Assembly: GCA_002869465.1 (NCBI GenBank)
Contig: PKSW01000200.1
Coordinates: 1-6,664, forward strand
Direction of reading: 5' to 3'
Source: Marinilabiliales bacterium
GTDB lineage: Bacteria; Bacteroidota; Bacteroidia; Bacteroidales; F082
DNA length: 6,664 nucleotides
Made by a program: the position numbers and the translations under genes. Shown here in pieces: positions 1 through 5,585 of the stretch. Numbering within the stretch: the first letter of the stretch is position 1; each line of letters opens with the position of its first letter. The notes below the pieces were generated by a model, which ran no database searches, was not told where the DNA came from, and saw nothing but the letters and a program-made list of their open reading frames with translations.

Positions 1-9
1 ACTCGAGCA
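1..9 (-). repeat. Direct repeat TGCTCGAGT; possible 5' end of an intact tRNA-Leu cut by the window edge
   Basis: Read on the minus strand, positions 9 to 1 are TGCTCGAGT, identical to positions 109 to 101, where the same bases begin a tRNA-Leu-like sequence. The copy contains a full 7-base acceptor 5' strand (GCTCGAG, positions 8-2) followed by T at tRNA position 8, which is what the first bases of a tRNA-Leu would look like. Because CTCGAG is palindromic, these bases could instead be the 3' acceptor strand of the degenerate tRNA to their right (one G-T wobble). I favour a new tRNA start, because the match also includes the flanking T and because Gly and Leu tRNA genes are often clustered in bacteria, as in glyW-cysT-leuZ of E. 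coli. Only bases beyond the window can settle it. Confidence 0.4.
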
Positions 10-61
10 AATATCTTTAAGAACTTTCTAACTCTGCGCTCGCAATGGTCATCCGTACGGA

Positions 62-108
62 CGTGTCTATCACCTGCCTGCCGGCAGGCAGGATTCCACC
101 ACTCGAGC
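62..108 (-). pseudogene. Degenerate 5' fragment of a tRNA-Leu-like gene, D-loop interrupted by a palindrome
   Basis: On the minus strand, positions 108-93 read GCTCGAGTGGTGGAAT and positions 72-62 read TGATAGACACG. Joined, they give acceptor strand, T8-G9, a GTG/CAC D-stem and the loop of a class II tRNA-Leu (family pattern GTGGAATTGGTAGACACG). A perfect 20-base palindrome (73-92) separates them inside the D-loop. Downstream there is no proper anticodon arm: TCCGTACGGA (61-52) would leave only a two-base loop. The T-loop-like TTAGAAA also lacks the invariant TTCG. The sequence therefore looks like a tRNA remnant or partial duplication, not a working tRNA. The same stretch is an open reading frame on the minus strand (110 to the window edge), so it could also be part of a protein tail overlapping the tRNA locus. 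The tRNA-Leu identification rests on recalled family sequence. Confidence 0.5.
73..92. repeat. Perfect 20-base palindrome CCTGCCTGCCGGCAGGCAGG
   Basis: The two 10-base halves (73-82 and 83-92) are exact reverse complements with no spacer, and the element is far more GC-rich than its surroundings. It sits precisely between the two halves of a tRNA-Leu-like D-loop, so it looks like an inserted unit. From memory, similar CCTGCC/GGCAGG palindromes are dispersed in many Bacteroidota genomes, but I cannot confirm copy number here. It has no T-tract on either side, so it is not a classical terminator. Confidence 0.75.
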
Positions 109-120
109 ATGATGTCAAAG

Positions 121-158
121 AAAAAATCCCTTACCCGATAGTTCGGGATCGGGATTTT
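121..158 (-). terminator. Rho-independent terminator downstream of tRNA-Gly
   Basis: On the minus strand, starting 4 bases after the tRNA-Gly 3' end, the sequence folds as a two-tier hairpin. The outer stem is AAAATCCC (158-151) with GGGATTTT (130-123), then a 3x3 internal loop (GAT/TAA), then an inner stem CCCGA/TCGGG (147-143 with 138-134) closing a 4-base loop. The descending arm ends in TTTTTT (126-121), as expected of an intrinsic terminator in the direction of the tRNA. The inner CCCGA-TAGT-TCGGG unit resembles short CCCGATAGnTATCGGG palindromes that I recall as common in Bacteroidota intergenic DNA, so the terminator may derive from such a repeat. Confidence 0.7.
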
Positions 159-161
159 GTG

Positions 162-234
<73 letters not shown>

Positions 235-275
235 ATTTCACATTCATGATAAAACTGCTATCAAAAATGGAGGTG

Positions 276-307
276 CAAATGTAAATAATTTTTTTATCAA
301 CTTCCAA
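276..307 (-). promoter_or_regulatory. Bacteroidota-type promoter for tRNA-Gly
   Basis: On the minus strand TACATTTG (283-276) matches the Bacteroidota -7 consensus TAnnTTTG exactly and continues as GCACC. A TTG (307-305) lies 21 bases upstream, as expected for the -33 element. The spacer contains an A-rich run. The -7 box ends 42 bases before the tRNA 5' end, leaving a leader of about 35 bases. It is also placed just after the last gene of the operon, so the tRNA need not depend on read-through. Confidence 0.7.
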
Positions 308-344
308 GAAATCCCGCTAAAAAATAAATTGGATTTTCTATATC

Positions 345-719
345 TTATTTCACTGCTAAAGAAAGTTTTGCCTTTATTTTCGCGAAGGTATTATCAGCCT
401 TTACAATGGATGCATCGATCATGTAATCACTGGTTTCAGAAAGTTTATATGCGATATTGATATGTAGAACAAGATTTTCCTTTGGTGTAATGGGTCTGAA
501 GTATTTAGCAACCATAACTTCACGAATCAGTAATTCCTGTTTTAACTCTGCCACCAATATTTCTTTGACGATTTGTATTTGCATTACCCCCGGAACAACG
601 GCCTGTTGTGGGAAGTGGCCTTTGTAAAGCGCATGATCTGGGTTCAGATGGATTTCTGCCTGAATTGTATCTTCAGTTTTCTTCAGTTCAGTAATATGGT
701 AAAAGTCATCAATGAGCAT
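345..719 (-). CDS. FabZ-like hotdog 3-hydroxyacyl-ACP dehydratase
   Basis: This 124-residue protein has the length and layout of a single hotdog fold. The signature region at residues 34-45 (GHFP...VVPGV) matches the FabZ active-site segment HFPGHPVMPGV and carries the catalytic His35. In FabZ the second catalytic residue is a Glu 14 residues later (Asp in FabA); here that place holds Gln49 within MQIQIVKE. Either activity is altered or a partner supplies the acid. The expected role is dehydration of 3-hydroxyacyl-ACP to the trans-2-enoyl form, needed at every cycle of a polyene chain; the cellular location would be cytosolic. It is the last gene of the operon, one base after the chain-length-factor-like gene (TAATATG). 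Related proteins occur in flexirubin and aryl-polyene clusters. The fold is secure; the exact activity is less so. Confidence 0.85.
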   Translation of the reverse strand: MLIDDFYHITELKKTEDTIQAEIHLNPDHALYKGHFPQQAVVPGVMQIQIVKEILVAELKQELLIREVMVAKYFRPITPKENLVLHINIAYKLSETSDYMIDASIVKADNTFAKIKAKLSLAVK

Positions 720-720
720 A

Positions 721-1785
721 TTAAGCTTGTTGCAATAAGATCAGGCTGTGGTAAATATTTCTTACATGATTAAAGATGAGCACGTTTTTTGGAGCCCGTC
801 CGGTATATTTTCTCTTCTGCACGACTTCAGGTACGATGCCTGTTTTAATTATTTTAGCCGCCAGCCAAACAGCAAAAGAAACAGCGGTATCATATTCGCC
901 ACTTAAATGCTTGAAATATGCGGTGGGTTGATATATAAATAAGCGGTTTTCAATCTCTGAATAGACTGTATCTAACAACGGGTTTCCATTATAGCCTAAT
1001 ATTACCAGGTCAATATCTTTTAAATCTAACTCGTGCTTCTTTAAAAAATTGCTGATCTTTTCCTGGATAATACCACTGTTTTTAGGCTTATAAAATGTTT
1101 CTATGCCAGATATGCGGGTATAGGTATCAATTCCTTTTTGATTGGAAAGCACGAAAAAATTGGCACCTTCACCTGACAGCCCCCCCGTTTGTCTGTCATT
1201 AAGTAAGTTCAGATTATTCAGTGGCTCCACTTTGTACATGTCGTTTTTGGTGGAGATTAGCCAGCTTTCATCTGTTATCTCATCAATTCCTCCCAGCAGC
1301 AGGTTTAGTACTTCACCTTCGTTGAGCAGCATAAGGCCGTCGAGTAAAGCACTTTCAAAGGAGAAACCCCGGTTCACAAAGGTGAGGTTATAATGGTTAT
1401 TGGCTTGCATCAGGGCGATCTGCGCACCCATGGTATTGTGTGTCGATTGTATGAATGCCGTTGGATTCAATAAAGCTTCATCATTATCAAGCACCGCATT
1501 CAAAAACTTTTCGGTATCCGCCTGGCAGCCCATGCCTGTTCCGGTGATGATCGCATCAGGTTTTGCAATGCCGGCTTCATCCAAAGCTGTTCTGGCAGCC
1601 ACTATTGACATACGGACGATCTTGCTCATCCGGCGCAAGACTTTGGGATCTATATAAGTTTTGTAATCTGGTTTCAGGATTTGTAAATAGCGTTCTTCAA
1701 CAGCTGTTACATCATCCAAAAAATGTTCTTTGCCTAATGTATTTTGAGGACTTACCGCACCGATGCCATTGATATACGCTTTCAT
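721..1785 (-). CDS. Chain-length-factor-like ketosynthase homologue without the catalytic Cys
   Basis: This 354-residue protein keeps the thiolase-like ketosynthase plan: N-terminal INGIGAVSP, the LRRMSKIVRMS helix (50-60), FIQSTHNTMGAQIA (111-124), LLGGIDE near 165 and GLSGEGANFFVL further on. At the nucleophile site, where active enzymes have TACSSS, it reads NRGFSF, so Arg139 or Gly140 replaces Cys. The HGTGT motif is replaced by a GYNGN segment, while the last His survives in KHLSGEYDTA. It is also shorter than the usual roughly 400-415 residues. The pattern fits a KS-beta/chain-length factor that pairs with an active ketosynthase, like ApeC with ApeO in aryl-polyene synthesis. Its ATG overlaps the stop of the preceding ketosynthase gene (ATGA), which implies translational coupling and a heterodimer. 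A run of seven G (minus strand, 1186-1180) lies in the frame. Confidence 0.85.
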   Translation of the reverse strand: MKAYINGIGAVSPQNTLGKEHFLDDVTAVEERYLQILKPDYKTYIDPKVLRRMSKIVRMSIVAARTALDEAGIAKPDAIITGTGMGCQADTEKFLNAVLDNDEALLNPTAFIQSTHNTMGAQIALMQANNHYNLTFVNRGFSFESALLDGLMLLNEGEVLNLLLGGIDEITDESWLISTKNDMYKVEPLNNLNLLNDRQTGGLSGEGANFFVLSNQKGIDTYTRISGIETFYKPKNSGIIQEKISNFLKKHELDLKDIDLVILGYNGNPLLDTVYSEIENRLFIYQPTAYFKHLSGEYDTAVSFAVWLAAKIIKTGIVPEVVQKRKYTGRAPKNVLIFNHVRNIYHSLILLQQA

Positions 1786-2993
1786 GACGCAGTTGCTTCA
1801 TGTGACGAAAAAACAACGGAAGAATCGTTACCACCAAAGCCAAAAGAATTGGTAAGGACATGCCGTAATTTGGCATCTTTAACTTGGGTCACGGGAATAA
1901 GATTGATTTCCGGGATGACATTCTTAAAATTAATATTCGGCAGCAATTTCTGTTCCTGCAAAGCAATGATTGAAAAAACGGATTCGATTACACCGGCGGC
2001 TCCCAGCGTATGCCCGGTGAAAGCCTTGGTAGAGCTGAAAGGCGGAAGTTTATCTCCAAAAAGCCGTTTCATAGCAATACCTTCCGTCAGGTCGTTATTA
2101 TCGGTGCCAGTACCGTGCACATTGATATAGTCAATATCCTCCGGGTTTAACCCCACTTTTTCGATGGCCAGTTTCATGGCCAAGTAAGGGCCATCTCCTT
2201 CCTCTGATGAAGCGGTCTGGTGAAAAGCATCATTGGCATTGGCGTAACCTGATAAATAAGCATATATCTGTTTCCCCTGCTTGATAGCTTCCTCCTCTCT
2301 TTCGAGTACCAGGTAGGCAGCACCTTCGCCCAGGTTTAGACCTCTTCGGCTTTCATCAAAGGGACGGCAATGTTCTTTGTCGAGTATCATCAGTGTGTTG
2401 AAACCATTGAGGGTAAATTTAGACAGGGCATCGGAACCTCCCACCAGCACCTGGTCGAGCACACCGTTTTTCAGCAGTCGTGTCCCGAACATAATACTGT
2501 TTAATGATGAAGAACAAGCCGTACTGATGGTGGTCAGATAATCATTTATACCCAGGGTTTCGGCAATTTTCTCAGTATGATCCCCGGCATGGTGGGTGTC
2601 GATGAATTCTTTGTGTTGGGCTTCGCCGATAAAATCTTTGTAAAATAATTCGCTTCGATCCATACCGCCAACGGTAGAAGCAGAAACAATTCCTGTTTTG
2701 TATACATCTGAAAGGTCTAACCGGGCATCCTGCATGGCTTCCCTGGCAGCAATCAGCCCCAATAAGGCGGTACGGGTCCAGGGCTTTGTATGGTCAGCAA
2801 TTGCTAACTGGTTTAATTCTTCCTGCGTTTTTTTTACTTCTCCTAATACAAAATCTGCCGCATGGCGCGTATTGAGTATGGAAACCGGCTTGATCCCGCT
2901 TTGAATATGCAGTAAAGCATGGGTTGTCTCCTTTAAATTATTACCAATGGATGATATAATTCCGATGCCGGTAACAACAATGGGAGATGACAT
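1782..2993 (-). CDS. Beta-ketoacyl-ACP synthase, FabF type (active ketosynthase)
   Basis: A full-length 403-residue ketosynthase. It starts VVTGIGIISSIG and has the nucleophile Cys160 in STACSSSLNS, His293 in VHGTGTDNND, Lys323 and His328 in STKAFTGHTLGAAG, and the C-terminal glycine-rich NSFGFGGNDSS. It should therefore catalyse decarboxylative condensation of malonyl-ACP with an acyl chain. The ACP gene precedes it by 9 bases and the Cys-less homologue follows with a 4-base overlap. It is the natural KS-alpha of a KS/chain-length-factor heterodimer building the polyene. The start at 2993 gives the expected N-terminus without extension; no Shine-Dalgarno sequence is visible upstream (ATAATTCTTACCT), as is normal for Bacteroidota. 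A role in primary fatty acid synthesis is less likely given the neighbours. Confidence 0.93.
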   Translation of the reverse strand: MSSPIVVTGIGIISSIGNNLKETTHALLHIQSGIKPVSILNTRHAADFVLGEVKKTQEELNQLAIADHTKPWTRTALLGLIAAREAMQDARLDLSDVYKTGIVSASTVGGMDRSELFYKDFIGEAQHKEFIDTHHAGDHTEKIAETLGINDYLTTISTACSSSLNSIMFGTRLLKNGVLDQVLVGGSDALSKFTLNGFNTLMILDKEHCRPFDESRRGLNLGEGAAYLVLEREEEAIKQGKQIYAYLSGYANANDAFHQTASSEEGDGPYLAMKLAIEKVGLNPEDIDYINVHGTGTDNNDLTEGIAMKRLFGDKLPPFSSTKAFTGHTLGAAGVIESVFSIIALQEQKLLPNINFKNVIPEINLIPVTQVKDAKLRHVLTNSFGFGGNDSSVVFSSHEATAS

Positions 2994-3002
2994 AGGTAAG
3001 AA

Positions 3003-3257
3003 TTATTTTTGATGACTTTTGATGAATTCGGCCATGCTTTTGATCGAGTAAAATATTTTCTGGCCGTCTTTTGGGTTTTCAATTTTGATACCATACTCCT
3101 TTTCCAACAACACGATGAGTTCCAGCGCATCTATCGAATCCAAACCCAATCCATTTCCAAATAAAGGATCAGTTTCGTCAATATCGTCCGGTTCCATATC
3201 CTCAAGGTTTAATTGCTCGATGATCTGTACCTTCAACTTTTGTATCAATTCTTCCAT
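3003..3257 (-). CDS. Acyl carrier protein
   Basis: This acidic 84-residue protein has the four-helix carrier layout. Ser41 in GLGLDSIDALEL is the phosphopantetheine attachment site, followed by the helix II sequence IVLLEKEYGIKI. The preceding DETDPLFG resembles carrier proteins of aryl-polyene/flexirubin-type clusters more than housekeeping AcpP (usually GADSLD). It would carry the growing chain as a thioester between the ketosynthases and the dehydratase after activation by a phosphopantetheinyl transferase that is not encoded here. It lies 3 bases after the half-ketosynthase gene and 9 bases before the FabF-type gene, inside the same operon. It is the only carrier protein in the window. 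Confidence 0.95.
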   Translation of the reverse strand: MEELIQKLKVQIIEQLNLEDMEPDDIDETDPLFGNGLGLDSIDALELIVLLEKEYGIKIENPKDGQKIFYSIKSMAEFIKSHQK

Positions 3258-3260
3258 GTA

Positions 3261-3896
3261 TTATCGTATTAAATTGTATAAGCGTTCTATTTCTTTAGCC
3301 GTGTGTTCAATTGCCAGTGGAGCATCTTTCTTATTATCTGCCCAGTAAATAAAGGCTTCGTAATTTTCAGACGACTGATCCACCCATCCCCCGATGCAGG
3401 CTTTTAATTTATGCGACAAAAATAACTGATTGATGTAATCAGCGATAAAATTTGCATTAAAGTTTTCAAAAATATAAAAAGCATTTTCACCCCTAAAACC
3501 ATGTCTGATGGAAATTTCACCTATCATAATGTTAGGAAGTGTGTATACAAACACCGACGGACTCGGATAAAAATTCGTATCATCCTGAATGGAAGCCTGG
3601 AATTCCGCATCTGTTAACAGTGTTGATTGCGAGTTGCTTATAACAATGCCTGTATCTTCAGGTTGATATGCAAGATAAGGTTTATCCTGCAGCAAAACTT
3701 CTGATGCTAAAAAACCAAGTTTACTGATATCGTCCATTTTATAAAACTTGGCATAACCCGGTTTAAAATGTTTGAATGCTTTTTTAAGAAAATCATGCAT
3801 GCTGCTAGCTTCCGGGTATTCAAAAGCAAGTTCTCCGTTGATGCAAATACGGTTGTTTTTAATATGGCAATATGTCTTTATTGTCAACTGTTCCAT
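3261..3896 (-). CDS. Half-length ketosynthase-like protein, catalytically inactive
   Basis: This 211-residue protein (residue numbers counted from the GTG three bases upstream) resembles only the N-terminal lobe of a ketosynthase. The helix FYKMDDISKLGFLASEVLL (52-70) corresponds to the R-MSK segment. TGIVISNS (83-90) is the strand before the active-site region, and YTLPNIMIGEISIRHG (119-134) matches the NT-G--IA segment. The nucleophile position falls near Asn146 in FENFNAN, so there is no Cys, and the C-terminal lobe with both catalytic His residues is missing. I chose the ATG at 3896, which overlaps the preceding ketosynthase stop as TGATG; the GTG at 3899 is possible but has no support. 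Coupling to that gene suggests a non-catalytic partner or scaffold. Similar proteins, as I recall, recur at this place in Bacteroidota pigment clusters, so it is probably an established family rather than a recent truncation. Confidence 0.75.
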   Translation of the reverse strand: MEQLTIKTYCHIKNNRICINGELAFEYPEASSMHDFLKKAFKHFKPGYAKFYKMDDISKLGFLASEVLLQDKPYLAYQPEDTGIVISNSQSTLLTDAEFQASIQDDTNFYPSPSVFVYTLPNIMIGEISIRHGFRGENAFYIFENFNANFIADYINQLFLSHKLKACIGGWVDQSSENYEAFIYWADNKKDAPLAIEHTAKEIERLYNLIR

Positions 3897-5035
3897 CACG
3901 CTTTCTGAATGATCATGGCCGCATTACTTCCCCCGAAACCTGATGCCATTTTTAAACAGGTATTTAATTCTTTGTTGGTGGTTTTACTAATAACATTGAT
4001 TTTCCTTGACACCCCCAATTCTGAAAATCCTGTTGTTTTCAACAGGGTGTTTTGTCTCATTTCTTCAAGCAAAATAGCCGTTTCAACGAGCCCCGCTGTG
4101 CCAAGTGTATGTCCAAAACTCCCTTTCAAACTATTCACCGGGACTTCATTCAAATGATGTCTGTCGATGGCGATACTTTCCATTTCGTCGTTATAGGGAG
4201 TAGCGGTTCCATGCGCTGAAATATGATCTATTTGACCGGGTGAAATGCCTGCTTCTTCCAATACTTTTTTTATGGCGATATATGATCCTTCGCCGGTTCT
4301 GGAAGGTCCTGAAATGTGGTTGGCGTCATTGGCAGAAGCGCCTCCCAAGAATTTAATATCGTCTTTTCCTGTAATGTCTTTACTTAAAATAATAGTGCTC
4401 GCTGCTTCACCGAGTGACAGGCCATCACGGTCCTTGTCAAAGGGTTTACATGCTTTCGGGCTTAAAGACAAAAAAGACATAAAACCGCTGACAACAAATC
4501 GTGAAACAATATCACCACCGGTCACAATCATATGATCAAATTTACCCACCTGGATGAGCATAGCTGCTGCCTGTATGGCAAGGACACCGGAAATACATGC
4601 ATTGGAAAGCACCATCGTTTGGTTGGGGTTACCGAAATAATGAGAAATTACTTCGCCAAGTTTCCAAAGCAATACCCGATTTTTTTCAAATGAATTTTGC
4701 CGATCGGATGCCATCAAGTCAATATTTCCCTTGGTAGTTGACAGCACTATGCCGGTTCTTGCGGATGTCGGATCAATTTTTGTTTTATCCAGTGCATCTT
4801 TTATCGAAAGGATCAACATTTTTTCAAGGCGGGTATATTTTTCTTTCGATGCTAATTCGATAAAAGCATCATCCAGATTATTTGAATTGATCATGGCTGC
4901 AGGAAAAGCTTCAGGATAGATTTTGGTGTCGTTTATCATATCAATTCCGGTATAACCTTTTGCTAATGCATGAAAATTATCGGCAGTTTTAAAACCCAGA
5001 GGAGATATAATATTATCAGCTACGAAAAATGCCAT
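3896..5035 (-). CDS. Beta-ketoacyl-ACP synthase (active ketosynthase)
   Basis: A 379-residue ketosynthase starting MAFFVADNIISPLG, with Cys147 in LSNACISGV, His275 in SAHGTATPYND, His309 in GSFGHTLGTAG and a C-terminal ASGFGGSNAA. The triad is complete, so it should be catalytic. The nucleophile context NACISG and the somewhat short length set it apart from FabF and match the second ketosynthase class found in aryl-polyene/flexirubin-type clusters. It could initiate chains or accept a particular acyl length. The frame stays open to a TTG at 5044, but the ATG at 5035 gives the family-typical N-terminus and leaves 9 bases after the thioesterase stop. It is translationally coupled (TGATG) to the half-ketosynthase gene. 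Its division of labour with the FabF-type enzyme is inferred, not shown. Confidence 0.9.
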   Translation of the reverse strand: MAFFVADNIISPLGFKTADNFHALAKGYTGIDMINDTKIYPEAFPAAMINSNNLDDAFIELASKEKYTRLEKMLILSIKDALDKTKIDPTSARTGIVLSTTKGNIDLMASDRQNSFEKNRVLLWKLGEVISHYFGNPNQTMVLSNACISGVLAIQAAAMLIQVGKFDHMIVTGGDIVSRFVVSGFMSFLSLSPKACKPFDKDRDGLSLGEAASTIILSKDITGKDDIKFLGGASANDANHISGPSRTGEGSYIAIKKVLEEAGISPGQIDHISAHGTATPYNDEMESIAIDRHHLNEVPVNSLKGSFGHTLGTAGLVETAILLEEMRQNTLLKTTGFSELGVSRKINVISKTTNKELNTCLKMASGFGGSNAAMIIQKA

Positions 5036-5044
5036 ATGTATCAA

Positions 5045-5470
5045 TTATCCGGTTAATCCGACTTTCTTTTTCCAATCGAGTACAAATGCGGGTGGGTATA
5101 ATAACATTTCACGGTTCAAATCAATAAACACCTGTGTGCTTTCGGCAGTTGCTACCAATTCATTGTCTGACTTTCTGAAAATTTTAAATCGAAATATGAT
5201 CTTAGCTGCCATGGTGTTAATAAATTCTGTTTCTACAATAAGAATATCACCGTATTGCACCTGCTTTTTAAAATCAATTTGCATATTAACAACTGGCGCC
5301 ATTACATCATTGGCATATATGTCAAGATATTAGATGCCGTATTTTTTTCCGAATGATTCACGGCCTTCTTCAATGTATTTTACGTAGTTGCCATGCCAGA
5401 CAATCCCCATCGAATCCACTTCTCCAAAACGGACTTTAACTTCGGTTCTGTCTTTTAATTGGTTACTCAT
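5045..5470 (-). pseudogene. 4HBT-family acyl-CoA thioesterase interrupted by an in-frame TAA
   Basis: Reading from the ATG at 5470 gives 46 residues with the 4-hydroxybenzoyl-CoA thioesterase active-site motif: Asp19 in GEVDSMGIVWHGNYVKY, with His26 and Asn28-Tyr29. A TAA then occurs at 5332-5330 and the same frame continues for 94 residues (YLDIYANDV, then MAPVVNMQIDF to VGLTG). Without the stop, the product would be about 141 residues, the normal family size. The break falls in YGI-stop-YLDIY, where relatives, as I recall, usually have Ser; TCA to TAA is one base change. No frameshift is needed. The 85-residue piece from the ATG at 5302 lacks the catalytic Asp. The gene would hydrolyse acyl thioesters, for example for chain release. 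It is the first gene of the operon; a sequencing error is the main alternative. Confidence 0.85.
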
Positions 5471-5495
5471 GTTGGGTTGTTTCAATATAAGGGTG

Positions 5496-5527
5496 CAAAG
5501 GTAAGTATTTAGCGGGCAACCGTAAAA
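5496..5527 (-). promoter_or_regulatory. Bacteroidota-type promoter for the ketosynthase operon
   Basis: On the minus strand TACCTTTG (5503-5496) is an exact match to the -7 consensus TAnnTTTG and continues GCACC, as in the tRNA-Gly promoter. GTTTT (5528-5524) stands 20 bases upstream, at the -33 position, as a near match to TTTG. The box ends 25 bases before the thioesterase ATG at 5470, giving a leader of about 20 bases with no Shine-Dalgarno sequence. It lies in the 115-base gap after the permease gene, the only sizeable gap in the run, so the operon probably starts here. No clear terminator was seen between the permease stop and this promoter, so read-through remains possible. Confidence 0.7.
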
Positions 5528-5585
5528 CTAATAACAACAAAGTGCTATAAAGTGTTCATGAAATCTGATAAAATCTTTACAATAT

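Noticed and set aside
309..336. Possible terminator after the dehydratase gene (AAATCC/GGATTT inverted repeat)
   Set aside because: The stem is only 6 base pairs with a 16-base loop and no following T-tract on the minus strand, too weak to call.
1744..2130. Plus-strand open frame of 128 codons
   Set aside because: It lies antisense to the ends of two well-supported ketosynthase-family genes and shows no recognisable domain. The other plus-strand frames inside the operon (for example 1142-1393, 4245-4535, 5860-6195) are rejected for the same reason.
2933..3130. Minus-strand open frame between the ACP and FabF-type genes
   Set aside because: It is an alternative frame overlapping the ACP, whose own frame has a clear carrier-protein motif.
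5045..5302. An intact 85-residue gene for the thioesterase C-terminal part
   Set aside because: The start at 5302 is an internal Met of the family; the piece lacks the catalytic Asp and the N-terminal part of the hotdog fold, so the locus is better described as one interrupted gene.
5530..5556. Repeated AAAGTG and a possible hairpin in the gap after the permease
   Set aside because: The repeat is short and the pairing poor; there is no convincing terminator or operator.
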